Assembly: GCA_030611395.1 (NCBI GenBank)
Contig: JAUWPX010000003.1
Span: 1-20,755, forward strand
DNA from: Bacteroidota bacterium
Lineage (GTDB): Bacteria; Bacteroidota; Bacteroidia; Bacteroidales; VadinHA17
Length of the DNA stretch: 20,755 nucleotides
Reading direction: 5' to 3'
Below the pieces are notes generated by a model, which made no database searches, was not told where the DNA came from, and was given only the letters and a program-made list of their open reading frames with translations. The translations under genes and the position numbers were made by a program. Shown piece by piece: positions 1-7,377 of this stretch (position 1 is the first letter of the stretch; each line of letters begins with the position of its first letter).

Positions 1-121
1 TACGAACAGCATTTTTACGCAGACTGTCTGGTTTAGTATTTAATTCTTGTGCTTTTGTATTTTCTGCAATAAAACAGATAAGTAGCAAGCTAAATAATTG
101 AAAAATTAAAGATCGATTCAT
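1..121 (-). CDS. N-terminus of an exported protein (cut by window edge)
   Basis: Reading the minus strand from the ATG at 119-121, 40 codons stay open to the window edge. The peptide starts MNRSLIFQLFSLLLICFIAE and continues into NTKAQ-ELNTKPDSLRKNAV. This is a typical Sec signal peptide: a basic N-region, a hydrophobic stretch at residues 5-19 and a probable cleavage site after TKAQ (residue 25), a common end for Bacteroidota signal peptides. The mature protein is therefore periplasmic, outer-membrane or secreted. Only about 15 mature residues are visible and they do not identify a family. The kinase/regulator operon upstream is on the same strand, but 243 nt separate it from this gene, so co-transcription is uncertain. 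Confidence 0.7.
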   Translation of the reverse strand, partial: MNRSLIFQLFSLLLICFIAENTKAQELNTKPDSLRKNAVR

Positions 122-338
122 ATTATGTACTTTGGTTATAAATGGTTATTTTATTGATTTATTTACTCCCTGAAACAGGTGACCATCCGGACCTGTGATT
201 AACATCTCATAGTATATCTATAATCAAATAGAAGCTATCCATTAATGTTAGACAACGGAAAATACAGTTTTATTCCCATTACGTTTTTTAGTAAATATAT
301 TTACAAATAACCAATAAACTTTTATGTAACAATGAATT

Positions 339-363
339 TCTTCAAATGAAGCGGGATAAAATG
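339..363. repeat. Copy 1 of a 25-bp dispersed element with core CTTCAAATGAAG
   Basis: A 25-bp stretch two bases past the histidine kinase stop codon recurs at 11257-11281 with 22 of 25 matching bases. The conserved core is CTTCAAATGAAG (inverted 5-bp arms CTTCA/TGAAG around two bases), followed by a GGG-containing tail that ends in AAATG. It could be a protein-binding site, an RNA structure near a 3' end, or a relic of a small dispersed repeat. No function is recognised. Confidence 0.45.
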
Positions 364-364
364 T

Positions 365-1747
365 TCAGAATTTCAATGTAAAGATTGTTTTTTTTCCCGG
401 GATAGAATGAACAAACAGAGTCCCTTCGTGTTTTAACATGATCTGCTTTGATATACTTAATCCAATTCCCGATCCTTTAGTTTTTGTGGTAAAAAAAGGA
501 ACAAAAATATCATCAACTAAATCCGGAGTTATTCCAGGTCCGTCATCCTTAACCTGTATGAAAATGATATCCTGTTTTTTCATTGCCTCCAGCTGAATAT
601 TCCCATGATCCTTTTGAGCCAGAACTTCGACAGAGTTTTTTACCAGGTTTATCAGAACTTTTTCCAGTTGGTTTATATCAGCAACAAGTTCCAATCCATC
701 CTGTGCTATAACCGTTGTGAAAGATATATGGTCTTTGTTTATCTCTTCTTGCATCAGTTCCCTAACTTTATTAAAAAGAGTCTCAATCTTGAATGAAACT
801 AATTGAGGTTCAGGTAACCGGGTTAAACTTCGGTATTTGGTAACAAAATCAATGAGACTTTCACCCGTATCACTGATTGTATGCAAACCGGATAACGTTT
901 TTCCCACCATCTTGTCTGTAATATCAGCAGGAGAAATTGGCTGGTTTTTTTTCTCCTCCCGGAAGTATCTTGTGATAGATCTGGTCAGGGAGAGAATTGG
1001 GCTTACGGAATTCATTATTTCGTGGGTTAACACTCTGATCAGCTTCTGCCATGAATCCAATTCCTTGCGCTCCATCTCATTGACAATATTCTGAACAGAA
1101 ACAGTATTTAAAGTTTTCCCTTCTATTTTAGTTACATCCTTTTTTAGCAGGAGCTGTTGCACTATACTGTGTTCGTTCTGTACCTGGTTATGGTAGATAA
1201 ACCTGTGCACTACTGGCTTTCCCGGTTGAAGATTGATTATTTGATCATGCAGATCCGCTTCAATATTTTTCAACCTGTTTATATGATTTAATGATGTGAC
1301 TTGTAATATTTCCTTTGCAGCATGATTTATCATTTTAATCTCTCCTGTATCATAATAAATGATTAAACCAATGCCAATATTGTTTACAAGGCTGTCGAGG
1401 AGAAGGGATTGTTTTTGGCCTTCTGCTCTCGCAGCAACTATCTTATCATTTAATTCATTCAATGATTGATAAAGTTCACGGAAGGACTTGTTCTCTTGTG
1501 CTTCCTGAAATACCAGCATTAAATCCTCATTTTTTACGGCTGAAAGGAACCGCGTCAGATCCTGATTGAACCGGTTAATAAACCTTAAGAAAAGAAAAAC
1601 TTGTATAACCAGGATCAGGCCTATTCCAAGCAGAGTGAACATATATTCACCAGGTAGTAGCTGAAAAATCAAAACCACAAGGAAGCCGGTAAAAAAAATC
1701 AATCCCAGGCGAAAAACTGTGTTCAGATAAAAATTCTTGAAAATCAT
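365..1747 (-). CDS. Membrane sensor histidine kinase of an NtrC-type two-component system
   Basis: This 460-aa sensor kinase presumably phosphorylates the response regulator encoded just upstream. Two hydrophobic segments (about residues 12-30 and 36-55) anchor it in the inner membrane with almost no periplasmic loop, so it probably senses a membrane or cytoplasmic cue. A PAS-like region follows (about 115-205), then the dimerisation/phosphoacceptor helix with LTHEIMNS (His242), the N-box around Asn371 (INLVKNS), the G1 box DDGPGI (401-406), an F-box (FVPFF) and the G2 box GSGIGLS (425-431). All residues needed for ATP binding and autophosphorylation are present. Its ATG overlaps the regulator's stop codon (ATGA), indicating translational coupling and one operon. 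The architecture matches the NtrB/AtoS-like kinases that partner sigma-54 regulators. The signal is unknown. Confidence 0.93.
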   Translation of the reverse strand: MIFKNFYLNTVFRLGLIFFTGFLVVLIFQLLPGEYMFTLLGIGLILVIQVFLFLRFINRFNQDLTRFLSAVKNEDLMLVFQEAQENKSFRELYQSLNELNDKIVAARAEGQKQSLLLDSLVNNIGIGLIIYYDTGEIKMINHAAKEILQVTSLNHINRLKNIEADLHDQIINLQPGKPVVHRFIYHNQVQNEHSIVQQLLLKKDVTKIEGKTLNTVSVQNIVNEMERKELDSWQKLIRVLTHEIMNSVSPILSLTRSITRYFREEKKNQPISPADITDKMVGKTLSGLHTISDTGESLIDFVTKYRSLTRLPEPQLVSFKIETLFNKVRELMQEEINKDHISFTTVIAQDGLELVADINQLEKVLINLVKNSVEVLAQKDHGNIQLEAMKKQDIIFIQVKDDGPGITPDLVDDIFVPFFTTKTKGSGIGLSISKQIMLKHEGTLFVHSIPGKKTIFTLKF

Positions 1748-3144
1748 TTTTTATGAGTATTTGTTGTGAAGTTATTCTCCAGACCATATTTCAACAGTTT
1801 GTTATAAACAGTTTGTCTTGTAAGCCCTAGCTCTTCCGCTGCTTTTAAAATACTACCATGATTATTCTCCAGGGCTTCTTTAATTGCCTGTTTCTCGATC
1901 TCTTTTAACGTTTTAGGATTCCCGGTCCCGGTTAATTTCGGTTTTGTGCTTGAAAAAATGAGGTCCTCGGGTTTTAAAATATCTGAATCACTCATTATTA
2001 CTACTTTTTCAACGATATGCTGTAATTCCCTTACATTCCCGGGCCAATTATAATTCAACAGCTTATCCCTGGATCTGGTTGATATTTTTACCAGAGGTTT
2101 CTGGTATTTTTTACAATATTTCCTTAGGAAGTAATCGGTTAACTGAAGTATGTCTTCGCCTCTTTTGCGTAATGGGGGTATCTCGATTTCTATGGTATTG
2201 ATCCTGTAATAAAGATCTTCCCGAAATAAATTCAGATGGACCTGGTTGCTGAGGTCTTTATTAGTAGCACATATCAGGCGAATATCAATAGGAATGGGTG
2301 TGTTTGATCCAAGGCGAAAAACCTGATGGTTTTGCAATACTGCCAGTAATTTAGCCTGCAATGGCAGGGAAAGATTACCTATCTCATCCAAAAAAAGAGT
2401 TCCTCCATTAGCAATCTCAAACCTGCCCGAACGATCCTCCCGGGCATCAGTAAAGGCTCCTTTAGTATGACCAAAAACTTCGCTTTCAAACAGTGTCTCA
2501 CTTAAGGAACCCATATCGACAGATACAAATATCTCATCTGCACAATCCGATTGCTTGTGTATTTCATGAGCCACCAGTTCTTTCCCGGTACCGTTTTCAC
2601 CAAGGATTAATACGTTTGTTTTTGTCTTTGCAACTTTCCTTATAGTGGCCAATATCTCTCTCATCCCTGACGAAGAACTAATCAGGGGATCATACCTTTC
2701 TTCAATGTTCCTGGTCAGATGAACCTGTTTATTGCGGAGTTCCTTTATCTCCAGTCTTGATTCCCTGAGTTTGAAGGCTGATTTCAGTGTAGCAATTAAC
2801 TTTTCATTGTCCCATGGTTTAAGAACAAAATCAGTTGCTCCCTTTTTTACTGCTTTAACAGCAAGTTCTACATCCCCATAAGCGGTAATTAGTACAACTG
2901 CAATATCAGGATCAATGTGCAGGATCTGCTCTAACCAGTATATGCCTTCATTACCGGTGTTTAAACCGGCAGAGTAATTCATGTCCAGTAAAACCACATC
3001 AATCTTAAAATCCCGGATGAGATTTGGTATCAGATTCGGATTGGTGGCAGTATGTATTGAGGAAAAGTCCTGTTCCAGCAAGTGGAGCAGGGCTTTCAAC
3101 ACATTCTTATGATCATCCACTATCAACAAGTTCCCTTTTACCAT
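1744..3144 (-). CDS. Sigma-54-dependent response regulator (NtrC/AtoC family)
   Basis: This 466-aa transcription activator has three domains in the standard order. The receiver domain (about 4-120) has the phosphoacceptor Asp54 in VVLLDM, acidic residues D10/D11, and Lys109 in the KPW motif. The AAA+ sigma-54 interaction domain (about 153-385) has Walker A GENGTGKE (182-189), Walker B TLFLDEI with Asp253-Glu254, and the WPGNVRE motif (367-373). A Fis-type helix-turn-helix sits at about 430-454 (SILKAAEELGLTRQTVYNKL). The sigma-54 contact loop reads GAFTDA (229-234) instead of the textbook GAFTGA; I believe such variants occur in Bacteroidota regulators, so it is probably active. It forms an operon with the downstream kinase and diverges from a permease gene; the intergenic region holds candidate enhancer sites. 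Confidence 0.95.
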   Translation of the reverse strand: MVKGNLLIVDDHKNVLKALLHLLEQDFSSIHTATNPNLIPNLIRDFKIDVVLLDMNYSAGLNTGNEGIYWLEQILHIDPDIAVVLITAYGDVELAVKAVKKGATDFVLKPWDNEKLIATLKSAFKLRESRLEIKELRNKQVHLTRNIEERYDPLISSSSGMREILATIRKVAKTKTNVLILGENGTGKELVAHEIHKQSDCADEIFVSVDMGSLSETLFESEVFGHTKGAFTDAREDRSGRFEIANGGTLFLDEIGNLSLPLQAKLLAVLQNHQVFRLGSNTPIPIDIRLICATNKDLSNQVHLNLFREDLYYRINTIEIEIPPLRKRGEDILQLTDYFLRKYCKKYQKPLVKISTRSRDKLLNYNWPGNVRELQHIVEKVVIMSDSDILKPEDLIFSSTKPKLTGTGNPKTLKEIEKQAIKEALENNHGSILKAAEELGLTRQTVYNKLLKYGLENNFTTNTHKK

Positions 3145-3190
3145 AAATCCGAATTTTTAATTCAATAACTCCTGGATGGATGAAATCAAT

Positions 3191-3229
3191 TGTCAAAATA
3201 TTAGACAAATATTGTCAAAATATTAGACA
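3191..3229. promoter_or_regulatory. Tandem 17-bp palindromes, candidate enhancer sites for the response regulator
   Basis: Two identical copies of TGTCAAAATATTAGACA lie at 3191-3207 and 3213-3229. Each has inverted TGTC/GACA arms around 9 bases, and they are 22 bp apart, about two helical turns, so two dimers could bind the same DNA face. They lie about 65-100 bp upstream of the sigma-54-like element for the permease gene and 47-85 bp upstream of the regulator's own start. That placement is typical of upstream activating sites for NtrC-family proteins. Binding by the adjacent regulator is inferred from position and symmetry. Confidence 0.7.
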
Positions 3230-3292
3230 TTTCAAAATAAAATAAATATTAATAAAATTGCAAACACCTATATTCTTTTAGTTTATGAATTA

Positions 3293-3307
3293 TGGCACAG
3301 TTATGGG
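3293..3307 (+). promoter_or_regulatory. Sigma-54-like -24/-12 promoter for the permease gene
   Basis: TGGCAC, five bases, then TGGG matches the consensus TGGCAc-N5-TTGC fully at the -24 element and partly at the -12 element (GG in place of GC). It lies 71 bp before the permease ATG and downstream of the paired palindromes. The imperfect -12 lowers confidence; the context of a divergent sigma-54 activator raises it. Confidence 0.5.
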
Positions 3308-3378
3308 TATATTGTGGTTAAGAAAAAAAACTAATTAATACAAACTCAGAATATTATTTTTAACGTAACTAATAAATC

Positions 3379-5718
3379 ATGATAATCAAATACATTAGAA
3401 CAACTATCCGGAATCTGGCAAATAATAAGCTGTATACGTTTATTAATACAATAAGCCTAACCATAGGATTTACCTGTTTTATCATCATTTATCTTTGGGT
3501 CCAGGATGAAAGGAGTTTTGGAAAAACCGAAAAGAACGGAAAGGATATTTTTCAATTGACAATTACTCATAAAAATGGAGCATTAGATCCAAATGTTCCC
3601 TACTTCCTTCCATATGCAATGGCTGATATTTATCCGGAGATAAAAAATTACACACGCATTTACAGATTGGGCAAAATTGTCAACTGTGTATTTAAATACC
3701 AGGAGGAAAGTGAGGATCCTGTGATGTTCTATGAAGATAATATTATTAAGGTTGATACCGGGTTTTTTTCCATTTTCCCTTTTCCATTTGTCTATGGTAA
3801 TCCAAAATCTGCCCTCTTGAATCGGGATGGTGTTGTACTGAAAAAGTCTATATCTGAAAAGTACTTCGGGAATGAAGACCCAACAGGAAAGATACTGTTG
3901 CTCAACAATGATAAATCTTTAACAGTAACGGGTGTTATTGACATACCATCAAAATCTGTACAGCAACCTGATTTTATAATGCCCCTGAGAAGCAATTTAG
4001 CAACAGATTATAACTGGCGTGATCCGTCATTTATCCTTCTACACAAAAACAGTGCACTCAAAGCATTTAAAGAGAAGATATCAGGAGCATTAATCGATCT
4101 CTATCCCACTCCCATTTCTAATGAATTGACATTGGGGATATTACCGGTCTCAAAATCTTACCTGAGTTTTGGAAAGATGAAGTACATATATATTTTATCG
4201 GTTGTTGCCCTCTCCGTCCTACTGGTTGGTTGTATAAATTATATCATTCTTACAACCGGTAGGTCGACAAGGAGGATAAAAGAGATTGGTGTCAGAAAGA
4301 TAATTGGAGCAAAAAGGATCCAATTGGTTTCTCAATTATTAACTGAATCGTTTCTGTTTGCTATTTTCGCCCTGTTTCTCTCATTAATTCTGGCTGAGAT
4401 TATCTTACCCGGATTAAGCAGGATCGTTGAGAAGGATTTACATATTGGTTATTTTGATCGCCCTCAGACAATCCTGTTTTTCTTGATTGTATCCCTGGTT
4501 GTTGGAGCACTGGCAGGGATATATCCGGCACTAATATTTACAAATAAGAGTCCGATTGCCGCATTGCAAGCATCTCATTTTGTTCGTTCAGGAAAATCAA
4601 TTTTCATGATAAGCTCTGTAGTTGCCCAGTTTACCATTTCATTCATTCTTCTTGCATGCACAATTATAATTGTCAAACAGCTCTCCTTTATGCTGAATCA
4701 ACCTCTGGGATTCAAGACAGAGAACATAATTGACATTCAAATGAATACATCACTTGTCTACCGGTTTAAATCTTATAAAGACAAGTTAAAAAGTAACCCG
4801 AACATTTTAAAAATCACTGCAGGACAATCAGTACCTTACAATGAAGATTATAAGACTAGTTTGGATTGGGAAGGTAAAGATCCGGAACATGTTCCCATTG
4901 TAAGGTATTCCATTACACTACCTGAATATATCGAAACGTTTGAGATGGAACTCATAAACGGTCGCAGTTTCAACGATGATTTAAAAACAGATGCTTCAAA
5001 CTTTGTAATTAACGAGAAAGCGGTAAAACTACTGGATGTTGAAAATCCACTGGGAAAGAAACTCACTTTTTGGGGCAGAGAAGGAGAAATTATAGGGGTG
5101 GTTAAGGATTTTCATCATGTATCACTTCATCGTGAAATATTGCCACATGTTTTCACCATTCATCCGGCAAATTATAATGGTGTAAAACATATATTCATAA
5201 AGATCAGTTCCGTAGACATACCAGGAACCCTTAAGGAAATTGAATCCGTAACCAGAGAATTTGCCCCTGATTATCCTTTCAAATACAGTTTTATTGATTC
5301 GGGTGTAAGGGAATTATACAAAACAGAAAAAAATCTGGGCACGATCATAACCTTGTTCGCTTTCATCTCAATTTTTATTTCGTGCCTGGGTATTTTCAGC
5401 CTCTCTACTTTTATGGCAGAACAGAGAACAAATGAATTTGGTATTCGGAAAGTGAACGGAGCCAGAACCATTCATCTGTTATATCTCATGAATATTGACC
5501 TGGTAAAATGGATCGGGATCTCATTCCTGATTGCAACTCCACTTGCTTTTTATGCCATGCACCGGTGGTTGCAGGATTTTGCTTTCAGAGTACCGGTTGG
5601 AGGATGGATCTTCATTCTTACAGGTGCTATTGTTCTGATCATTGCATTTTCTACGGTTAGTGGAGTAACTATAAATTCGGCTCGGAAAAATCCAGTTGAT
5701 TCACTAAGATTTGAATAA
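3379..5718 (+). CDS. MacB/FtsX-type ABC transporter permease
   Basis: This 779-aa protein is the duplicated-FtsX permease common in Bacteroidota. A transmembrane helix at about 18-41 is followed by a periplasmic MacB-type core domain, then a first FtsX bundle at about 267-400 (YIYILSVVALSVLL, then EIGVRKIIGAKR). A second helix at about 407-432 starts the second half, with another periplasmic domain and a C-terminal FtsX bundle from about 654 (EFGIRKVNGAR, then the usual ending NPVDSLRFE). The repeated GxRKxxGA motif is the coupling-helix region expected to touch an ATPase. No ATP-binding subunit is encoded in this window, so it must use one made elsewhere or work differently. The upstream sigma-54-like promoter and paired palindromes suggest control by the divergent regulator. 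The substrate is unknown; relatives act in mechanotransmission, lipoprotein or peptide export. Confidence 0.92.
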   Translation: MIIKYIRTTIRNLANNKLYTFINTISLTIGFTCFIIIYLWVQDERSFGKTEKNGKDIFQLTITHKNGALDPNVPYFLPYAMADIYPEIKNYTRIYRLGKIVNCVFKYQEESEDPVMFYEDNIIKVDTGFFSIFPFPFVYGNPKSALLNRDGVVLKKSISEKYFGNEDPTGKILLLNNDKSLTVTGVIDIPSKSVQQPDFIMPLRSNLATDYNWRDPSFILLHKNSALKAFKEKISGALIDLYPTPISNELTLGILPVSKSYLSFGKMKYIYILSVVALSVLLVGCINYIILTTGRSTRRIKEIGVRKIIGAKRIQLVSQLLTESFLFAIFALFLSLILAEIILPGLSRIVEKDLHIGYFDRPQTILFFLIVSLVVGALAGIYPALIFTNKSPIAALQASHFVRSGKSIFMISSVVAQFTISFILLACTIIIVKQLSFMLNQPLGFKTENIIDIQMNTSLVYRFKSYKDKLKSNPNILKITAGQSVPYNEDYKTSLDWEGKDPEHVPIVRYSITLPEYIETFEMELINGRSFNDDLKTDASNFVINEKAVKLLDVENPLGKKLTFWGREGEIIGVVKDFHHVSLHREILPHVFTIHPANYNGVKHIFIKISSVDIPGTLKEIESVTREFAPDYPFKYSFIDSGVRELYKTEKNLGTIITLFAFISIFISCLGIFSLSTFMAEQRTNEFGIRKVNGARTIHLLYLMNIDLVKWIGISFLIATPLAFYAMHRWLQDFAFRVPVGGWIFILTGAIVLIIAFSTVSGVTINSARKNPVDSLRFE

Positions 5719-5739
5719 AAGAAAGCGAAGGATCTCTCG

Positions 5740-5778
5740 CTCACCGGGCGACTTCAAGTCACCCGGTGAGTTTTTTTT
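5740..5778 (+). terminator. Rho-independent terminator after the permease gene
   Basis: CTCACCGGG (5740-5748) pairs perfectly with CCCGGTGAG (5762-5770), with further pairing of GACT/AGTC inside, followed by eight T residues. It starts 22 bp after the permease stop codon and separates the permease from the CotH gene. Confidence 0.93.
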
Positions 5779-5878
5779 ATGATACGCTAGTAAATAAAAA
5801 AACATAATCATATATTCAACGCTCAATTTAGTTAACATTGCATTAATGGCAAATTACTAAAAATATAGAAGGAAATAT

Positions 5879-7330
5879 ATGAACAACTATATCAGATTCG
5901 CAACGCTTATACTCGTTTTGCTTTTATGGTCTTGTCAAAAGGATATTATTGAAGAACAAAACGAAGAACCTCTTTTTGATGTTGAAATTGGAAACAGCGA
6001 AATCCCCTATATCGTGATTGAAACCAGTGGAATTAGCATTCTTAACGAGCCTAAAATTCCCGCTGAAATGAAAATCTATATATATAATGAGGAGGTTCAA
6101 AGTGTCACTATTGGAATTGAATACAGGGGGTCCACCTCATTTAGAATATCAGATAAAAAATCTTTTGGCATTGAAACCCGGGATGCTAACGGAAACGATA
6201 TGGATGTTTCATTCTTCGATTTTCCGATGGAGGAGGACTGGATTCTAACGGGGCACATTGTTAATCTTGACCAGGGATATATCTTCGATCGCACATTGAT
6301 GTATCACTATTTAGGTTATCAGCTTTTCAGCAAAATGGGGAGGTATGCCAGCAGATCAAAATTCGTTGAGCTGGAGATTAACGGAAATTATCAGGGGATA
6401 TATGTATTCATGGAAAAACTGAAGCGGGATGAGAATAGAATAGATATTCAAACAATGAGCCCGGCCGATATCGATTCTGAGACTATTACCGGGGGGTACA
6501 TTTTAAAAATTGACAAGACTGCCGGAGGGGATCTGAATATTGATCAACCATTGGAATACTTCGAAAATAATTGGGATGATGATGCACGGTACACGTCAGA
6601 TATTAGCTTCAGATCACAATATGATATCAATGGTGATCTCATCGATTTCGATCCGTATGATCCTCCATACCATTCCAATCAGTATCTGGAGACCTATTTT
6701 CTGTATGAATACCCGAAAGCCGGAGATATTACAAATGCTCAAAAAGCTTATATCCAGAGTTATATTCATGATATCGAAACAGCATTATTAACTGATGACT
6801 TCACCACAGAAATCAGAACATATACAGATTATATTGACCTCAGCAGCTTCGTTGATTATTTTATTATTAATGAAGTGTGTCGAAATGTTGACGGTTATCG
6901 CCTGAGTACTTACCTATATAAAGACAGGGGAGGTAAGTTGAACATGGGTCCGATATGGGATCTTAACATTGGTTATGATTCCGGTGACAGGGTGCCTGTT
7001 GACGATTGGGTGATCAACTATAACCAATTCGTGAGCAAGGATGCCTGGATGGTGCCTTTTTGGTGGCCAAGATTAATGGAAGACCCTATATTTAGAAGTG
7101 CATTAAAAACACGATGGACCGGGCTAAGATCAAATGTGTTAAGTACAGATGAGCTGCTTTACATAGTTGACCAAACAGCCGGCTACTTACAGGAGAACGG
7201 GGCAGTGAACAGGAATTATAACATATGGGATGCTGGTATTGGTGTTGACTATGAGTCAAGTATAGAAAGCCTGAAATCATACCTGGAAGCCAGGACATTA
7301 TGGATGGATGGAGAGATATCTTCATTTTGA
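5879..7330 (+). CDS. CotH-family lipoprotein (CotH kinase-like)
   Basis: This 483-aa protein has a lipoprotein signal peptide with lipobox LLWSC (Cys19), followed by an acidic spacer, so it is probably anchored to the outer or inner membrane on the periplasmic or surface side. The body matches the CotH kinase family: YRGSTS at 82-87, a conserved lysine stretch after it (DKKSFGIE), FVELEINGNYQGIYVFMEK at 162-180 with the Glu179-Lys180 pair, and the metal-binding segment GPIWDLNIGYD (357-367, Asp361 and Asn363). CotH of Bacillus is an atypical protein kinase of the spore coat; in Bacteroidota such proteins are extracytoplasmic and their substrates are mostly unknown. AAGGA lies 5-6 nt before the ATG. 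A terminator just upstream makes it a separate transcription unit. It converges with the MG2 protein gene, with 47 bp between the stops. Confidence 0.9.
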   Translation: MNNYIRFATLILVLLLWSCQKDIIEEQNEEPLFDVEIGNSEIPYIVIETSGISILNEPKIPAEMKIYIYNEEVQSVTIGIEYRGSTSFRISDKKSFGIETRDANGNDMDVSFFDFPMEEDWILTGHIVNLDQGYIFDRTLMYHYLGYQLFSKMGRYASRSKFVELEINGNYQGIYVFMEKLKRDENRIDIQTMSPADIDSETITGGYILKIDKTAGGDLNIDQPLEYFENNWDDDARYTSDISFRSQYDINGDLIDFDPYDPPYHSNQYLETYFLYEYPKAGDITNAQKAYIQSYIHDIETALLTDDFTTEIRTYTDYIDLSSFVDYFIINEVCRNVDGYRLSTYLYKDRGGKLNMGPIWDLNIGYDSGDRVPVDDWVINYNQFVSKDAWMVPFWWPRLMEDPIFRSALKTRWTGLRSNVLSTDELLYIVDQTAGYLQENGAVNRNYNIWDAGIGVDYESSIESLKSYLEARTLWMDGEISSF

Positions 7331-7377
7331 AGACTCTCCGGAGACCCTAAGGGTTTCCCGAAAATCCTGACCGGTAA

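Noticed and set aside
172..206. ACAGGT/ACCTGT hairpin in the gap after the kinase gene, considered as a terminator or riboswitch
   Set aside because: The stem has only 6 bp, no T-run follows on either strand, and no known riboswitch core is seen.
229..234. Residues 229-234 of the response regulator (GAFTDA instead of GAFTGA) considered as a loss-of-function change
   Set aside because: The rest of the AAA+ domain is intact, and variants at this glycine are, as far as I recall, not rare in regulators of this phylum. The span given is in residues of that protein.
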